In this document: piece by piece, positions 15,545 through 23,362 of the stretch
How the letters are laid out: each line of letters starts with the position of its first letter
Numbering within the stretch: position 1 is the stretch's first letter
Assembly (NCBI GenBank): GCA_016718275.1
Contig: JADKEA010000026.1
Span: 62,001-126,000, forward strand
Direction of reading: 5' to 3'
Source: Candidatus Villigracilis affinis
Lineage (GTDB): Bacteria; Chloroflexota; Anaerolineae; Anaerolineales; Villigracilaceae
Length of the DNA: 64,000 nucleotides
Notes under the pieces: generated by a model
Told to the model about the DNA's origin: nothing
Seen by the model: the letters and a program-made list of their open reading frames with translations, nothing else
Database searches by the model: none
Program-made: the position numbers and the translations under genes

Positions 15545-16784
15545 GAATATGAATACAAACAACCATTATCCTCAAGGCCAGGATTTTCGCCATGTGCTTA
15601 ACGCGCGTTATCGTGTGGCAACTGTCTGGCAGACGTTGTTCCTCTCAGCGTTGTTGATCGCGATCATCAGCCTGATGGCATTGATTTATAACGTGGTGGA
15701 TGGCGCGTTCGGCTATATTGCCTATGAATACAAGAATGACCCTTCCGAGTTCACCTCCACGCCGCTTGCGGAACTGACTCAAGAGGAGCTGGCCGCCATT
15801 CTCAAGGAGAATCTTTCTTCGGGTGCGTACAAGAAATTGAATAATGAGCAGCCCGTGGCGGAGCGCTCACAAGCGGACCTGTTCACCCTGTTCATGGAAC
15901 GCCTTGTGCAGTTGGATACCAAAGGGACCTGGAGCATGACCGATTCGCTGATGAACGGCGAAGAGATCCGCGCGGAGGTTGCGAAGAAGTATCCCAAGGC
16001 GCAGCTTGAATTCCGTTCGTGGCTCACGCCGCAATTTCTGGTCACGCCGATGTCATCGAAGGCTGAATTCGCCGGGGTGCGGACGGCTGTGTTGGGTTCG
16101 TTGTGGCTGGTGGGAATTGCGATCCTGTTTGCGCTGCCTATTGGCACCGGCGCGGCGATCTATTTGCAGGAATACGCGCCAAAGAACTGGTTCACTTCCA
16201 TTATTCAAACCAACATCAATAATCTGGCAGGGGTGCCGAGCATCGTCTATGGCATGTTGGGACTCGCCATCTTTGTCCGCGTGTTGGAGCCGTTGACCAG
16301 CGGTGCCTTGTTCGGAGTCACCGACTCGAACGGCCGCACGATCCTTTCCGCAGGGTTGACGATGGGCGTGCTTGTTTTGCCGTTGATCATCATCAACGCG
16401 CAGGAGGCGATCAAGGCCGTGCCTGATTCGCTCAGGCAGGCGGCGTACGGCGTTGGTGCGACCCGCTGGCAGACCGTTTGGTATCATGTGCTGCCGAATT
16501 CATTGCCGGGCATTCTTACTGGCAGCATCCTCGCGCTTTCGCGCGCGCTCGGCGAGACCGCCCCATTGATCGTGGTGGGTGCTTCCACTTTTATCAGCCT
16601 TGACCCTTCGGGGCCGTTCTCGAAATTCACGGCCCTGCCCATTCAAATTTATCAATGGACCACCCGCGCCCAATCTGAATTCCATGCCATTGCGGCGGGT
16701 GCGATCATTGTCCTGCTTGTCCTCCTTTTGTCCCTGAATGCGACCGCGGTTCTGCTGCGCAATCGCTTTCAGAGGCGATGGTAA
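15537..16784 (+). CDS. pstA: Phosphate ABC transporter permease PstA with large external insert
   Basis: 415 residues, about 120-130 more than usual for PstA (the second copy in this window has 287). Helix 1 lies near 33-53. A hydrophilic segment of about 130 residues follows (55-180), rich in Glu, Lys and Leu, and then the normal core with GTGAAIYLQEYA, GVPSIVYGMLGL and the coupling loop VPDSLRQAAYGVGATRWQT. The extra segment should face the outside and might contact PstS or the cell wall. Transport function is well supported, but the role of the insert is unknown. Confidence 0.92.
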   Translation: MNKNMNTNNHYPQGQDFRHVLNARYRVATVWQTLFLSALLIAIISLMALIYNVVDGAFGYIAYEYKNDPSEFTSTPLAELTQEELAAILKENLSSGAYKKLNNEQPVAERSQADLFTLFMERLVQLDTKGTWSMTDSLMNGEEIRAEVAKKYPKAQLEFRSWLTPQFLVTPMSSKAEFAGVRTAVLGSLWLVGIAILFALPIGTGAAIYLQEYAPKNWFTSIIQTNINNLAGVPSIVYGMLGLAIFVRVLEPLTSGALFGVTDSNGRTILSAGLTMGVLVLPLIIINAQEAIKAVPDSLRQAAYGVGATRWQTVWYHVLPNSLPGILTGSILALSRALGETAPLIVVGASTFISLDPSGPFSKFTALPIQIYQWTTRAQSEFHAIAAGAIIVLLVLLLSLNATAVLLRNRFQRRW

Positions 16785-16808
16785 TCTCGAATATGTGGAT
16801 GTAAACCT

Positions 16809-17579
16809 ATGGAAAAAAATTACGCAATCGAATCCAACAAGCTCTCCATTCATTACGGCCATTTCACGGCGGTAAGGGATGTGAGCATTAAAATCGAGCC
16901 GCAGAAGATCACTGCGATCATCGGGCCTTCGGGCTGTGGAAAATCCACGCTGTTGCGTGCCCTGAACCGCATGAACGATTTTGTGCCGGGCTGCCACGTG
17001 ACCGGTGAACTTTTACTGCAGGGACAAAACCTCTACGGCAGAGACATCGACCCGGTGGAAGTGCGCCGCAAGATCGGCATGGTCTTTCAAAAGCCGAACC
17101 CATTCCCCAAATCCATTTACGAAAACATCGCCTGGGGTGCGCGCATCAACGGCTTCAAGGGAAAAATGGATGACCTTGTGGAGCAGTCCTTGCGCAGCGC
17201 GGCCTTGTGGGACGAAGTCAAGGATAAGCTTCAGGAAAGCGCGTACGCCCTCTCCGGCGGCCAGCAGCAGCGTTTGTGTATTGCCCGCACCATCGCCATT
17301 CAGCCAGAGATCATTCTGATGGACGAGCCCGCTTCCGCACTTGACCCCATCTCCACGCTCCGCATTGAGGAACTCATGCAGGAGTTGAAGAAGAACTACA
17401 CCATCATCATTGTCACGCACAACATGCAGCAGGCCGCGCGTGCCTCCGATTTCACCGCCATGATGATGATCGATGACCAGCGCGCAGGCGGCGTGATTGA
17501 GTTCGATGAAACCAAAAAGATATTCACCCGTCCGCAGGATAAGCGCACTGAAGATTATGTGACAGGCCGTTTTGGGTAG
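16809..17579 (+). CDS. pstB: Phosphate ABC transporter ATPase PstB (first copy)
   Basis: 256 residues, full length. Walker A GPSGCGKST, Q-loop MVFQKPNPFPKSIYENIAWG, signature LSGGQQQRLCIAR, Walker B IILMDEPASALDP and switch ITHNMQQ-type VTHNMQQAARASD are all intact. It powers phosphate uptake with PstC/PstA upstream (24 nt). In other bacteria PstB also takes part in signalling to PhoR/PhoU. Confidence 0.95.
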   Translation: MEKNYAIESNKLSIHYGHFTAVRDVSIKIEPQKITAIIGPSGCGKSTLLRALNRMNDFVPGCHVTGELLLQGQNLYGRDIDPVEVRRKIGMVFQKPNPFPKSIYENIAWGARINGFKGKMDDLVEQSLRSAALWDEVKDKLQESAYALSGGQQQRLCIARTIAIQPEIILMDEPASALDPISTLRIEELMQELKKNYTIIIVTHNMQQAARASDFTAMMMIDDQRAGGVIEFDETKKIFTRPQDKRTEDYVTGRFG

Positions 17580-17585
17580 AAAACA

Positions 17586-18041
17586 ATGAATAAACCAAAA
17601 GTCATTTTTCTTTGCACAGGCAACTCCGCGCGCAGCCAGATGGCCGAAGGCTTGCTGCGCGCACTGGCGGGCGAGCACTTCGAAGTGTTTAGCGCAGGCA
17701 CCGAGCCAAAGGGCAGGATCCTGCCCGAGGTCCAGGAGGTGATGCGCGAGGTGGGCATCAGCATGGCGGGTCAGTTCTCGAAGTCGGTCATGGAATATCT
17801 TGGCAGGGCCGTCTTCGCGCATGTCTTCACGGTGTGCGCCGATGCCGAGGAGAATTGTCCCGCTGTTTTTCTCAACATGGGGACTCACGATCACTGGCCG
17901 TTTGACGATCCTGCAAAATTTGTCGGGGATGACGAACAACGCCTCGTTCATACCCGACGCGTGCGCGACCAAATCGAAGAGCATCTGCGCCTTTGGTTGA
18001 CCGAACAAGGTATCGCTCCAAAGGACTATCGTCAGATGTAA
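17586..18041 (+). CDS. arsC: Arsenate reductase, low-molecular-weight phosphatase type
   Basis: 151 residues. The P-loop FLCTGNSARSQMAEG has the nucleophile Cys10 and Arg16, and the later HDHWPFDDPA contains the general-acid Asp. The family is thioredoxin-coupled ArsC or LMW tyrosine phosphatase. The length and NSARS favour ArsC, which reduces arsenate to arsenite. It starts 6 nt after pstB and is followed by phoU, so it sits inside the phosphate-uptake operon. This makes sense because arsenate enters through Pst. Confidence 0.85.
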   Translation: MNKPKVIFLCTGNSARSQMAEGLLRALAGEHFEVFSAGTEPKGRILPEVQEVMREVGISMAGQFSKSVMEYLGRAVFAHVFTVCADAEENCPAVFLNMGTHDHWPFDDPAKFVGDDEQRLVHTRRVRDQIEEHLRLWLTEQGIAPKDYRQM

Positions 18042-18079
18042 TTGACGGTAGTAAAATAAGTAAAACCATCAGAGGTCTT

Positions 18080-18772
18080 ATGATCAGAAAAACATTCGAG
18101 AGTGAAATTCAACTGGTAAAAGATGAAGTGCTTTTACTGGGCAGTATGGTGGAACATGCCATCATCGGCTCAGTGGAAGCATTGAAGAAGCGCGATCTCA
18201 AGGCTTCTGAGAAATTGATCGCCGAAGACAAGGAGATCAATAAAAAACGATTTGCGATCGAGAATCAATTGATGATCCTCATCGCGACCCAGCAGCCGAT
18301 GGCGCACGACCTGCGCCTGCTGGCTTCCACCATGGAGATCATCTCCGAGTTGGAGCGTATGGGCGATTACGCCAAAGGCATTGCCAACATCAACCTGCGT
18401 ATGGGTGAGGAAGCTTTGCTCAAGCCGTTGATCGACATTCCGCGCATGGCGCAAAAAGGTGCGGACATGCTCCACCGCGCGCTGACCGCTTTCATCAATG
18501 AAGATGTGGAAGTCGCGAAGTCCATTCCTGTGGAAGACGATGAAGTGGATGCGCTCTACAATCAGATTTACCGCGAATTGATGATGTTCGTCATCCAGGA
18601 CCCGAAGACCATCGAACGCGCGAACTGGCTGCTGTGGGTGGCGCATAACCTGGAGCGTGTAGCCGACCGTGTGACCAACATCTGCGAACGCACGATCTTC
18701 ATCGCCACCGGTGAATTTGGTGAGATCAAATCCAGTGACGATGAGTTCTGGAAGGGTCAGAAGAGTTCGTAA
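18080..18772 (+). CDS. phoU: PhoU (second copy)
   Basis: 230 residues, two PhoU repeats: ATQQPMAHDLRLLASTMEI, ELERMGDYAKGIAN, DMLHRALTAF and NLERVADRVTNICERTIF. It is a close paralogue of the copy at 10293-10973. ATG 18080 has AGAGG 4 nt upstream; a longer frame beginning inside arsC was not used. It closes the pstS-pstC-pstA-pstB-arsC-phoU operon and is followed by a strong bidirectional terminator. Confidence 0.92.
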   Translation: MIRKTFESEIQLVKDEVLLLGSMVEHAIIGSVEALKKRDLKASEKLIAEDKEINKKRFAIENQLMILIATQQPMAHDLRLLASTMEIISELERMGDYAKGIANINLRMGEEALLKPLIDIPRMAQKGADMLHRALTAFINEDVEVAKSIPVEDDEVDALYNQIYRELMMFVIQDPKTIERANWLLWVAHNLERVADRVTNICERTIFIATGEFGEIKSSDDEFWKGQKSS

Positions 18773-18790
18773 AACGTGATTGAAAATTAA

Positions 18791-18830
18791 AAAGCGAGTG
18801 GCTGAGAAGTACTTCTCAGCCACTCGCTTT
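18791..18830. terminator. Bidirectional terminator, 40-bp perfect palindrome
   Basis: Arms 18791-18810 and 18811-18830 are exact reverse complements, with A-rich left and T-rich right ends. It lies between the convergent phoU and pstB genes and can stop transcription from both sides. Confidence 0.9.
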
Positions 18831-18850
18831 TCGTTTAACGATTCGACGAT

Positions 18851-19612
18851 CTATCCCATCCTGCCCGTAATATATGCCTCGGTTAATTCTTCCTTCGGCA
18901 CTGTGAACATTTGCGTTGTCGGCGCGAACTCGACCAGTTCGCCCAGCCAGAACAAGCCTGTGTAATCTGAAACGCGCGCGGCCTGCTGCATGTTGTGGGT
19001 GACGATGACGATGGTGTAATCCTTTTTCAAGTCCGCGATCAACTCTTCCACGCGCAGGGTGGCGATGGGATCGAGCGCGGACGTGGATTCATCCATAAGG
19101 ATGACCTCGGGCTGGACGGCGATCACGCGGGCGATGCACAGTCTCTGCTGTTGGCCAAGCGAAAGGCCCATTGCATCGGATTTCAAATTGTCTTTCACTT
19201 CATCCCAAAGCGCGGCGGCGATCAGGCTTTTTTCCACGACCTCATTCAGATTCACATCCATGCCCATCACACGCGGACCGAAAGCCACGTTGTCGTATAT
19301 GGATTGCGGAAATGGATTCGGCTTTTGGAAGACCATACCCACGCGCTGGCGCAGGTTGACCACGTCCATGTCTGCATCGTAAATGTTTTCGCCTTTGAGC
19401 AGGATCGTTCCGTCCACGCGGGTATCTGAGATGGTATCGTTCATGCGGTTCAAACAGCGCAGAAAGGTCGATTTTCCGCATCCCGACGGGCCGATCAATG
19501 CAGTCACCTTTTGCGGCTCGATCTCAAGGTTGATGTTCGAAAGCGCCTTCTTGGATGTGTTGTAATAAAAATCCAATTTCTGGACTGAGAATGCAAGCTG
19601 GTCTGTGTTCAT
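18851..19612 (-). CDS. pstB: Phosphate ABC transporter ATPase PstB (second copy, reverse strand)
   Basis: 253 residues with complete motifs: Walker A GPSGCGKST, Q-loop MVFQKPNPFPQSIYDNVAFG, signature LSLGQQQRLCIAR, Walker B VILMDESTSALDP and VTHNMQQAARVSD. Two changes are visible: the signature reads LSLGQ rather than LSGGQ, and Walker B ends DES rather than DEP. It stands alone, back to back with the second pstS operon and facing the first. Which permease pair it serves cannot be told from sequence. It might replace the atypical ATPase at 22426. Confidence 0.92.
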   Translation of the reverse strand: MNTDQLAFSVQKLDFYYNTSKKALSNINLEIEPQKVTALIGPSGCGKSTFLRCLNRMNDTISDTRVDGTILLKGENIYDADMDVVNLRQRVGMVFQKPNPFPQSIYDNVAFGPRVMGMDVNLNEVVEKSLIAAALWDEVKDNLKSDAMGLSLGQQQRLCIARVIAVQPEVILMDESTSALDPIATLRVEELIADLKKDYTIVIVTHNMQQAARVSDYTGLFWLGELVEFAPTTQMFTVPKEELTEAYITGRMG

Positions 19613-19709
19613 GGGCTGATTTTATCAAAGAATGAAAAGAATGCATCTCGAAACAGAGGCGGTTCAAAGGAAGGTGGATGCGTTTGTTCTTCCTCCCGCC
19701 CACCTGCGA

Positions 19710-19715
19710 TATAAT
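19710..19715 (+). promoter_or_regulatory. -10 box TATAAT of the second pst operon
   Basis: TATAAT ends 8 nt before the pstS ATG at 19724, so the mRNA is probably leaderless. No TTAACA repeat is visible here, unlike the first pst operon. Confidence 0.6.
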
Positions 19716-19723
19716 TCGCCCCA

Positions 19724-20599
19724 ATGAAACGATTTTTGATCCTTTTGCTACTTTCATCCATTCTCCTTTCCTCTTGCGGCGGCTCCAGCGATTCGTCCAG
19801 CGCCGAAACTACCGCGGCTCAATACATCGAAAATAAAGGTTCTGACACGATCGTGAACCTTGCACTGGCCTGGGCGGAAAGATATCAAGGCAATCATCCC
19901 GAGATTCGGATTTCAGTGACGGGCGGCGGCTCGGGTACCGGCATTGCGGCTCTCATCAATAACACCGTGGATCTTGCCAATGCATCCCGTCAGATCAAAG
20001 ACGAGGAAATCGCTGAAGCACAATCGAAAGGCGTTGAACCTGTTGAGCACATCATTGCACGCGATGCGATCGCGGTGATCGTGAATCCTGAAAACCCGGT
20101 TAACGAATTAACCCTGCAACAGATTTCCGATATTTACAGCGGCAAGACCACCAATTGGAGCGAGGTCGGCGGCGATGACCGCCCGATCGTAAAACTTTCC
20201 CGCGAAACCAATTCGGGCACCCATGTATATTTTTTGGAAACTGTTTTGCGTTTGGGCAGCAAGGAAGATAAAACCTTGTTCTCAACAGATACGCTGCTGC
20301 TTCCATCTTCCGAAGGCATTATTTCTGAAGTGCGCGATAACCCGAATGCCATCGGTTATGACGGCCTGGGTTACGTGCCCGATGACTTGAAAATGATCGC
20401 GATCGCAAAAGAGGCAGGCGGGCTGTATGTGCTGCCTTCGATTGAAACTGTGAACGATAAAACCTATGCCATTGCGCGTGACTTGTATATGTACACCAAT
20501 GGTGAGCCCACTGGCGTGATCAAGGATTATCTTGATTGGATCCTTTCCGATGAAGCGCAGCAGATCGTTGCAGAATTGGGTTTCGTGCCTGCGAAGTAA
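19724..20599 (+). CDS. pstS: Phosphate-binding lipoprotein PstS (second copy)
   Basis: 291 residues. The signal peptide has lipobox LSSC (Cys about 18), then a short Ser-rich linker and a PBP-like domain with NKGSDTIVNLALAWAE, VTGGGSGTGIAALINN, ANASRQIKDEEI and the loop SRETNSGTHVYFLE, all phosphate-binding landmarks. It is shorter and diverged from the first copy. It starts the second pstS-pstC-pstA-pstB unit and, judging by the promoter, may be expressed independently of the Pho box. Confidence 0.93.
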   Translation: MKRFLILLLLSSILLSSCGGSSDSSSAETTAAQYIENKGSDTIVNLALAWAERYQGNHPEIRISVTGGGSGTGIAALINNTVDLANASRQIKDEEIAEAQSKGVEPVEHIIARDAIAVIVNPENPVNELTLQQISDIYSGKTTNWSEVGGDDRPIVKLSRETNSGTHVYFLETVLRLGSKEDKTLFSTDTLLLPSSEGIISEVRDNPNAIGYDGLGYVPDDLKMIAIAKEAGGLYVLPSIETVNDKTYAIARDLYMYTNGEPTGVIKDYLDWILSDEAQQIVAELGFVPAK

Positions 20600-20631
20600 G
20601 GCGCAGACCTGACAGATCTTATAAGGTTGAT

Positions 20632-21528
20632 ATGGAAAAATCATTATCCTTTCGTGAATTTATCATCACCCGCCTGATCCAGGCTTCAGGTTATTCAGCG
20701 ATCCTTTTTGTTGCGCTGATCTTTTTCTTCCTCTTGCGCGAAGGCCTGCCCACATTAAGTGAAGTGGAAACATCGTCACTGCTCAATGTTCGCTGGTATC
20801 CGATCGAAAGCTATTTTGGGATATTCCCGCTTATCACCGGTTCGTTGATCGTCACCCTCGGCGCCGCATTGATCGCCGTCCCATTTGGAATCGGCACCGC
20901 CGTTTATATTTCTGAAATTGCCCCACGCTGGATGCGCGAAATTCTCAAGCCGCTTGTGGAATTGCTTGGCGGACTTCCCTCCGTTGTGCTGGGATTTCTT
21001 GGCATTTTGATCGTCTCCCCATTTCTACGCGTCTTTCTGGACCTGCCAACTGGTCTGACCGCTTTTACAGGATCATTGCTTTTGGGCGGGATCGCCGTAC
21101 CGACCGTCGTCTCCGTTGCAGAAGATGCGCTGGACTCTGTTCCACGCGCGTACCGTGAAGGTGCATGGGCTCTGGGCGCGACCAAGTGGCAAACCATCTG
21201 GCGAGTGACTCTCCCTGCGGCTCGCTCGGGTGTGCTCACCGCCGTTATGCTTGGTGTGGGGCGTGCCATCGGCGAAACGATGACCGTGATGATGGTGACG
21301 GGCAATGCGCCCGTTCTGGCTGTGAAGTTGAACAGCCTGTTCTCTCCTGTCCGCACCATGACCGCAACCATCGCCGCTGAAATGGGCGAGGTGGCCAATG
21401 GCAGTACGCATTATCATGTGCTGTTCTTCATTGGCATGGTCCTGTTCCTGATCTCACTGGTCGTAAATGTCATCGCCTCTGCGGTGGTCTTCCGCGCGAA
21501 GAAAAGAGCGGAGAGGATATTGTCCTAA
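20632..21528 (+). CDS. pstC: Phosphate ABC transporter permease PstC (second copy)
   Basis: 298 residues with six predicted helices. Landmarks are GIGTAVYISEIAP, LLGGLPSVVLGFLG and the coupling loop VPRAYREGAWALGATKWQT, followed by AIGETMTVMMVTGNAP. It is 33 nt after pstS and 6 nt before pstA, and forms a membrane heterodimer with the next gene product. Confidence 0.93.
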   Translation: MEKSLSFREFIITRLIQASGYSAILFVALIFFFLLREGLPTLSEVETSSLLNVRWYPIESYFGIFPLITGSLIVTLGAALIAVPFGIGTAVYISEIAPRWMREILKPLVELLGGLPSVVLGFLGILIVSPFLRVFLDLPTGLTAFTGSLLLGGIAVPTVVSVAEDALDSVPRAYREGAWALGATKWQTIWRVTLPAARSGVLTAVMLGVGRAIGETMTVMMVTGNAPVLAVKLNSLFSPVRTMTATIAAEMGEVANGSTHYHVLFFIGMVLFLISLVVNVIASAVVFRAKKRAERILS

Positions 21529-21534
21529 TTTATT

Positions 21535-22398
21535 ATGATGAAATTATTAGCTCGTAATCGTCACACTGTCCAGCGGCTTGGTTTTAGCTTCATCACTTTG
21601 ATGGCTGTGGTCACCGTGCTGCCCATTGTCGGCACGATCGTTTTTATCCTCTTCAAGGGCGGCTCGGCCATTTCGTTGGAATTCCTCACAGGCTTTCCGC
21701 ACGACGGAATGCGCGCAGGCGGAATCCTCCCTGCGATCATCGGCACATTGTATCTGACCATTGGAACTGCGATCTTTTCTGTTCCGCTGGGCATTGCCGC
21801 TGCGATCTACCTTGCGGAATACGCAAAAGACAATGCGCTGACCCGCCTTATTCGTCTGGCGATCATCAATCTCGCTGGCATTCCCTCTGTGGTCTATGGC
21901 CTGTTTGGACTCGGCTTGTTCGTGCTCTTTTTGAAATTCGGCACATCCATCCTCGCCGCATCGTTGACCCTTTCCATTATGACCTTGCCGGTCATCATCA
22001 GCACCGCAGAAGAATCATTACGCTCCGTACCGCAGGCGTTTCGCACGGTCAGCATCTCTCTCGGCGCCACCCGCTGGCAGACCATCCGCCGCATTGTTTT
22101 GAAGGAGGCGCTGCCTGGGATTCTCACGGGTGTCATCCTTGGTTTGGAACGTGCCGCAGGCGAAACCGCGCCGATCCTTTTTACGGGGGCGGCCTTCTTC
22201 CTGCCGCGTTTGCCAGGTTCTCCATTCGATGCGACCATGGCGCTGCCATATCATTTGTTCGTGATCTCCACGCAAGTCCCTGAAATGCCGATACAGATCC
22301 AATACGGTACAGCGCTCGTCCTGCTCGTTTTCGTGCTGACCATGAATGTCATCGCCACAGTGATCCGCTCACGGGCACGGGCGAAGCGGCAGTGGTAA
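21535..22398 (+). CDS. pstA: Phosphate ABC transporter permease PstA (second copy)
   Basis: 287 residues, the usual PstA length. GIAAAIYLAEYAKDN, LAGIPSVVYGLFGLG, the coupling loop VPQAFRTVSISLGATRWQT and AAGETAPILFTGAAFF identify it. It lacks the large external insert of the first copy. Two adjacent ATG codons (21535 and 21538) leave the exact start open. Confidence 0.93.
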   Translation: MMKLLARNRHTVQRLGFSFITLMAVVTVLPIVGTIVFILFKGGSAISLEFLTGFPHDGMRAGGILPAIIGTLYLTIGTAIFSVPLGIAAAIYLAEYAKDNALTRLIRLAIINLAGIPSVVYGLFGLGLFVLFLKFGTSILAASLTLSIMTLPVIISTAEESLRSVPQAFRTVSISLGATRWQTIRRIVLKEALPGILTGVILGLERAAGETAPILFTGAAFFLPRLPGSPFDATMALPYHLFVISTQVPEMPIQIQYGTALVLLVFVLTMNVIATVIRSRARAKRQW

Positions 22399-22425
22399 TC
22401 TTCAAGCTTAAGTTGAAAATCGTAA

Positions 22426-23184
22426 ATGAATAATAAAATCCTCATCGAAAACCTCTCGCTTCAATACTCCGACGGCACCGAGTCTCTACGCGGCGTCAGC
22501 ATGGGAATTCGTCAGAACGCTGTGACAGTTTTATTCGGTCCAGCGGGAGGCGGAAAATCCACTTTGCTGCGCTGTCTCAATCGCTTGAACGATCTCACTG
22601 AGGTGCGCGCCAGTTCAGGTCAGATCCTCATCGACGGTGAAAACATTCTCGATCCGAAAGTTGACGTGGTGGCTCTGCGCCGCAAAGTGGGGATGGTGTT
22701 TGCGCGGCCCGTTCCATTGCCGATGAGCATTCGCGAGAATGTGATCTATGGGTTGGAAATGTCGGGTGAAAAACGAAAATCAAAACTGGATGAGGCGGTT
22801 GAACGCAGTTTGAAGCTCGCCGCGATCTGGGATGAGGTGAAGGACAGGCTGAACGATCCCGCGAACGCGCTTTCAGGCGGACAGCAGCAGCGTGTATGCC
22901 TTGCGCGAGTGCTCGCGTTGCAGCCAGAGATCGTTTTGCTCGATGAACCCACCTCGGGTCTCGACCCGATCTCCACCGGGAAAGTGGAAGCCGCGCTGCA
23001 GGAATTGAAAAAGGAATACACGGTGATTCTCGTACCGCATTCTGTACAGCAGGCCGCGCGTACCGCAGATCATGCCGCTTTCTTTTTGCAGGGTGAATTG
23101 ATCGAATATGATGACGGTAAAAAGATGTTTACCACCCCAAAGGAAAAGAAAACCGAAGATTACATCATGGGGCGGTTCGGATAA
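22426..23184 (+). CDS. pstB: PstB-like ATPase with altered Q-loop
   Basis: 252 residues, clearly PstB-related (LLRCLNRLNDL, LSGGQQQRVCLAR, IVLLDEPTSGLDP). Three conserved points differ from the other two copies. Walker A is GPAGGGKST rather than GPSGCGKST. The Q-loop reads MVFARPVPLPMSIRENVIYG, with Ala in place of the Gln that links ATP binding to the permease. The switch region reads VPHSVQQAAR instead of VTHNMQQAAR. The catalytic Glu, switch His and signature are kept. It may still be active with its own permeases, or may act as a regulator. Confidence 0.85.
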   Translation: MNNKILIENLSLQYSDGTESLRGVSMGIRQNAVTVLFGPAGGGKSTLLRCLNRLNDLTEVRASSGQILIDGENILDPKVDVVALRRKVGMVFARPVPLPMSIRENVIYGLEMSGEKRKSKLDEAVERSLKLAAIWDEVKDRLNDPANALSGGQQQRVCLARVLALQPEIVLLDEPTSGLDPISTGKVEAALQELKKEYTVILVPHSVQQAARTADHAAFFLQGELIEYDDGKKMFTTPKEKKTEDYIMGRFG

Positions 23185-23193
23185 ATTTAGATC

Positions 23194-23237
23194 AAATGAC
23201 AGTCACCTTTGCGAAGCAGGTGACTGTCATTTTTTTA
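23194..23237 (+). terminator. Terminator of the second pst operon
   Basis: Perfect 15-bp arms 23194-23208 and 23218-23232 with a 9-nt loop, then T to 23237. Confidence 0.9.
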
Positions 23238-23362
23238 GGTGTTGCACGAGGGGATATAAAGCATGATTTGTAAATGCCGCCATAAGGATGAATCACACTT
23301 ATCCACCCCTGTCTTTCATGCTATCGTAGCCTTGTATCAAAACCTTGTAATTTGGAGACACC

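Noticed and set aside
17013..18008. Reverse frame of 331 codons
   Set aside because: Covers pstB and arsC on the other strand, with no recognisable protein features.
19613..19723. Pho box before the second pstS
   Set aside because: No TTAACA-like repeat with 11-bp spacing was found; only a -10 box is clear.
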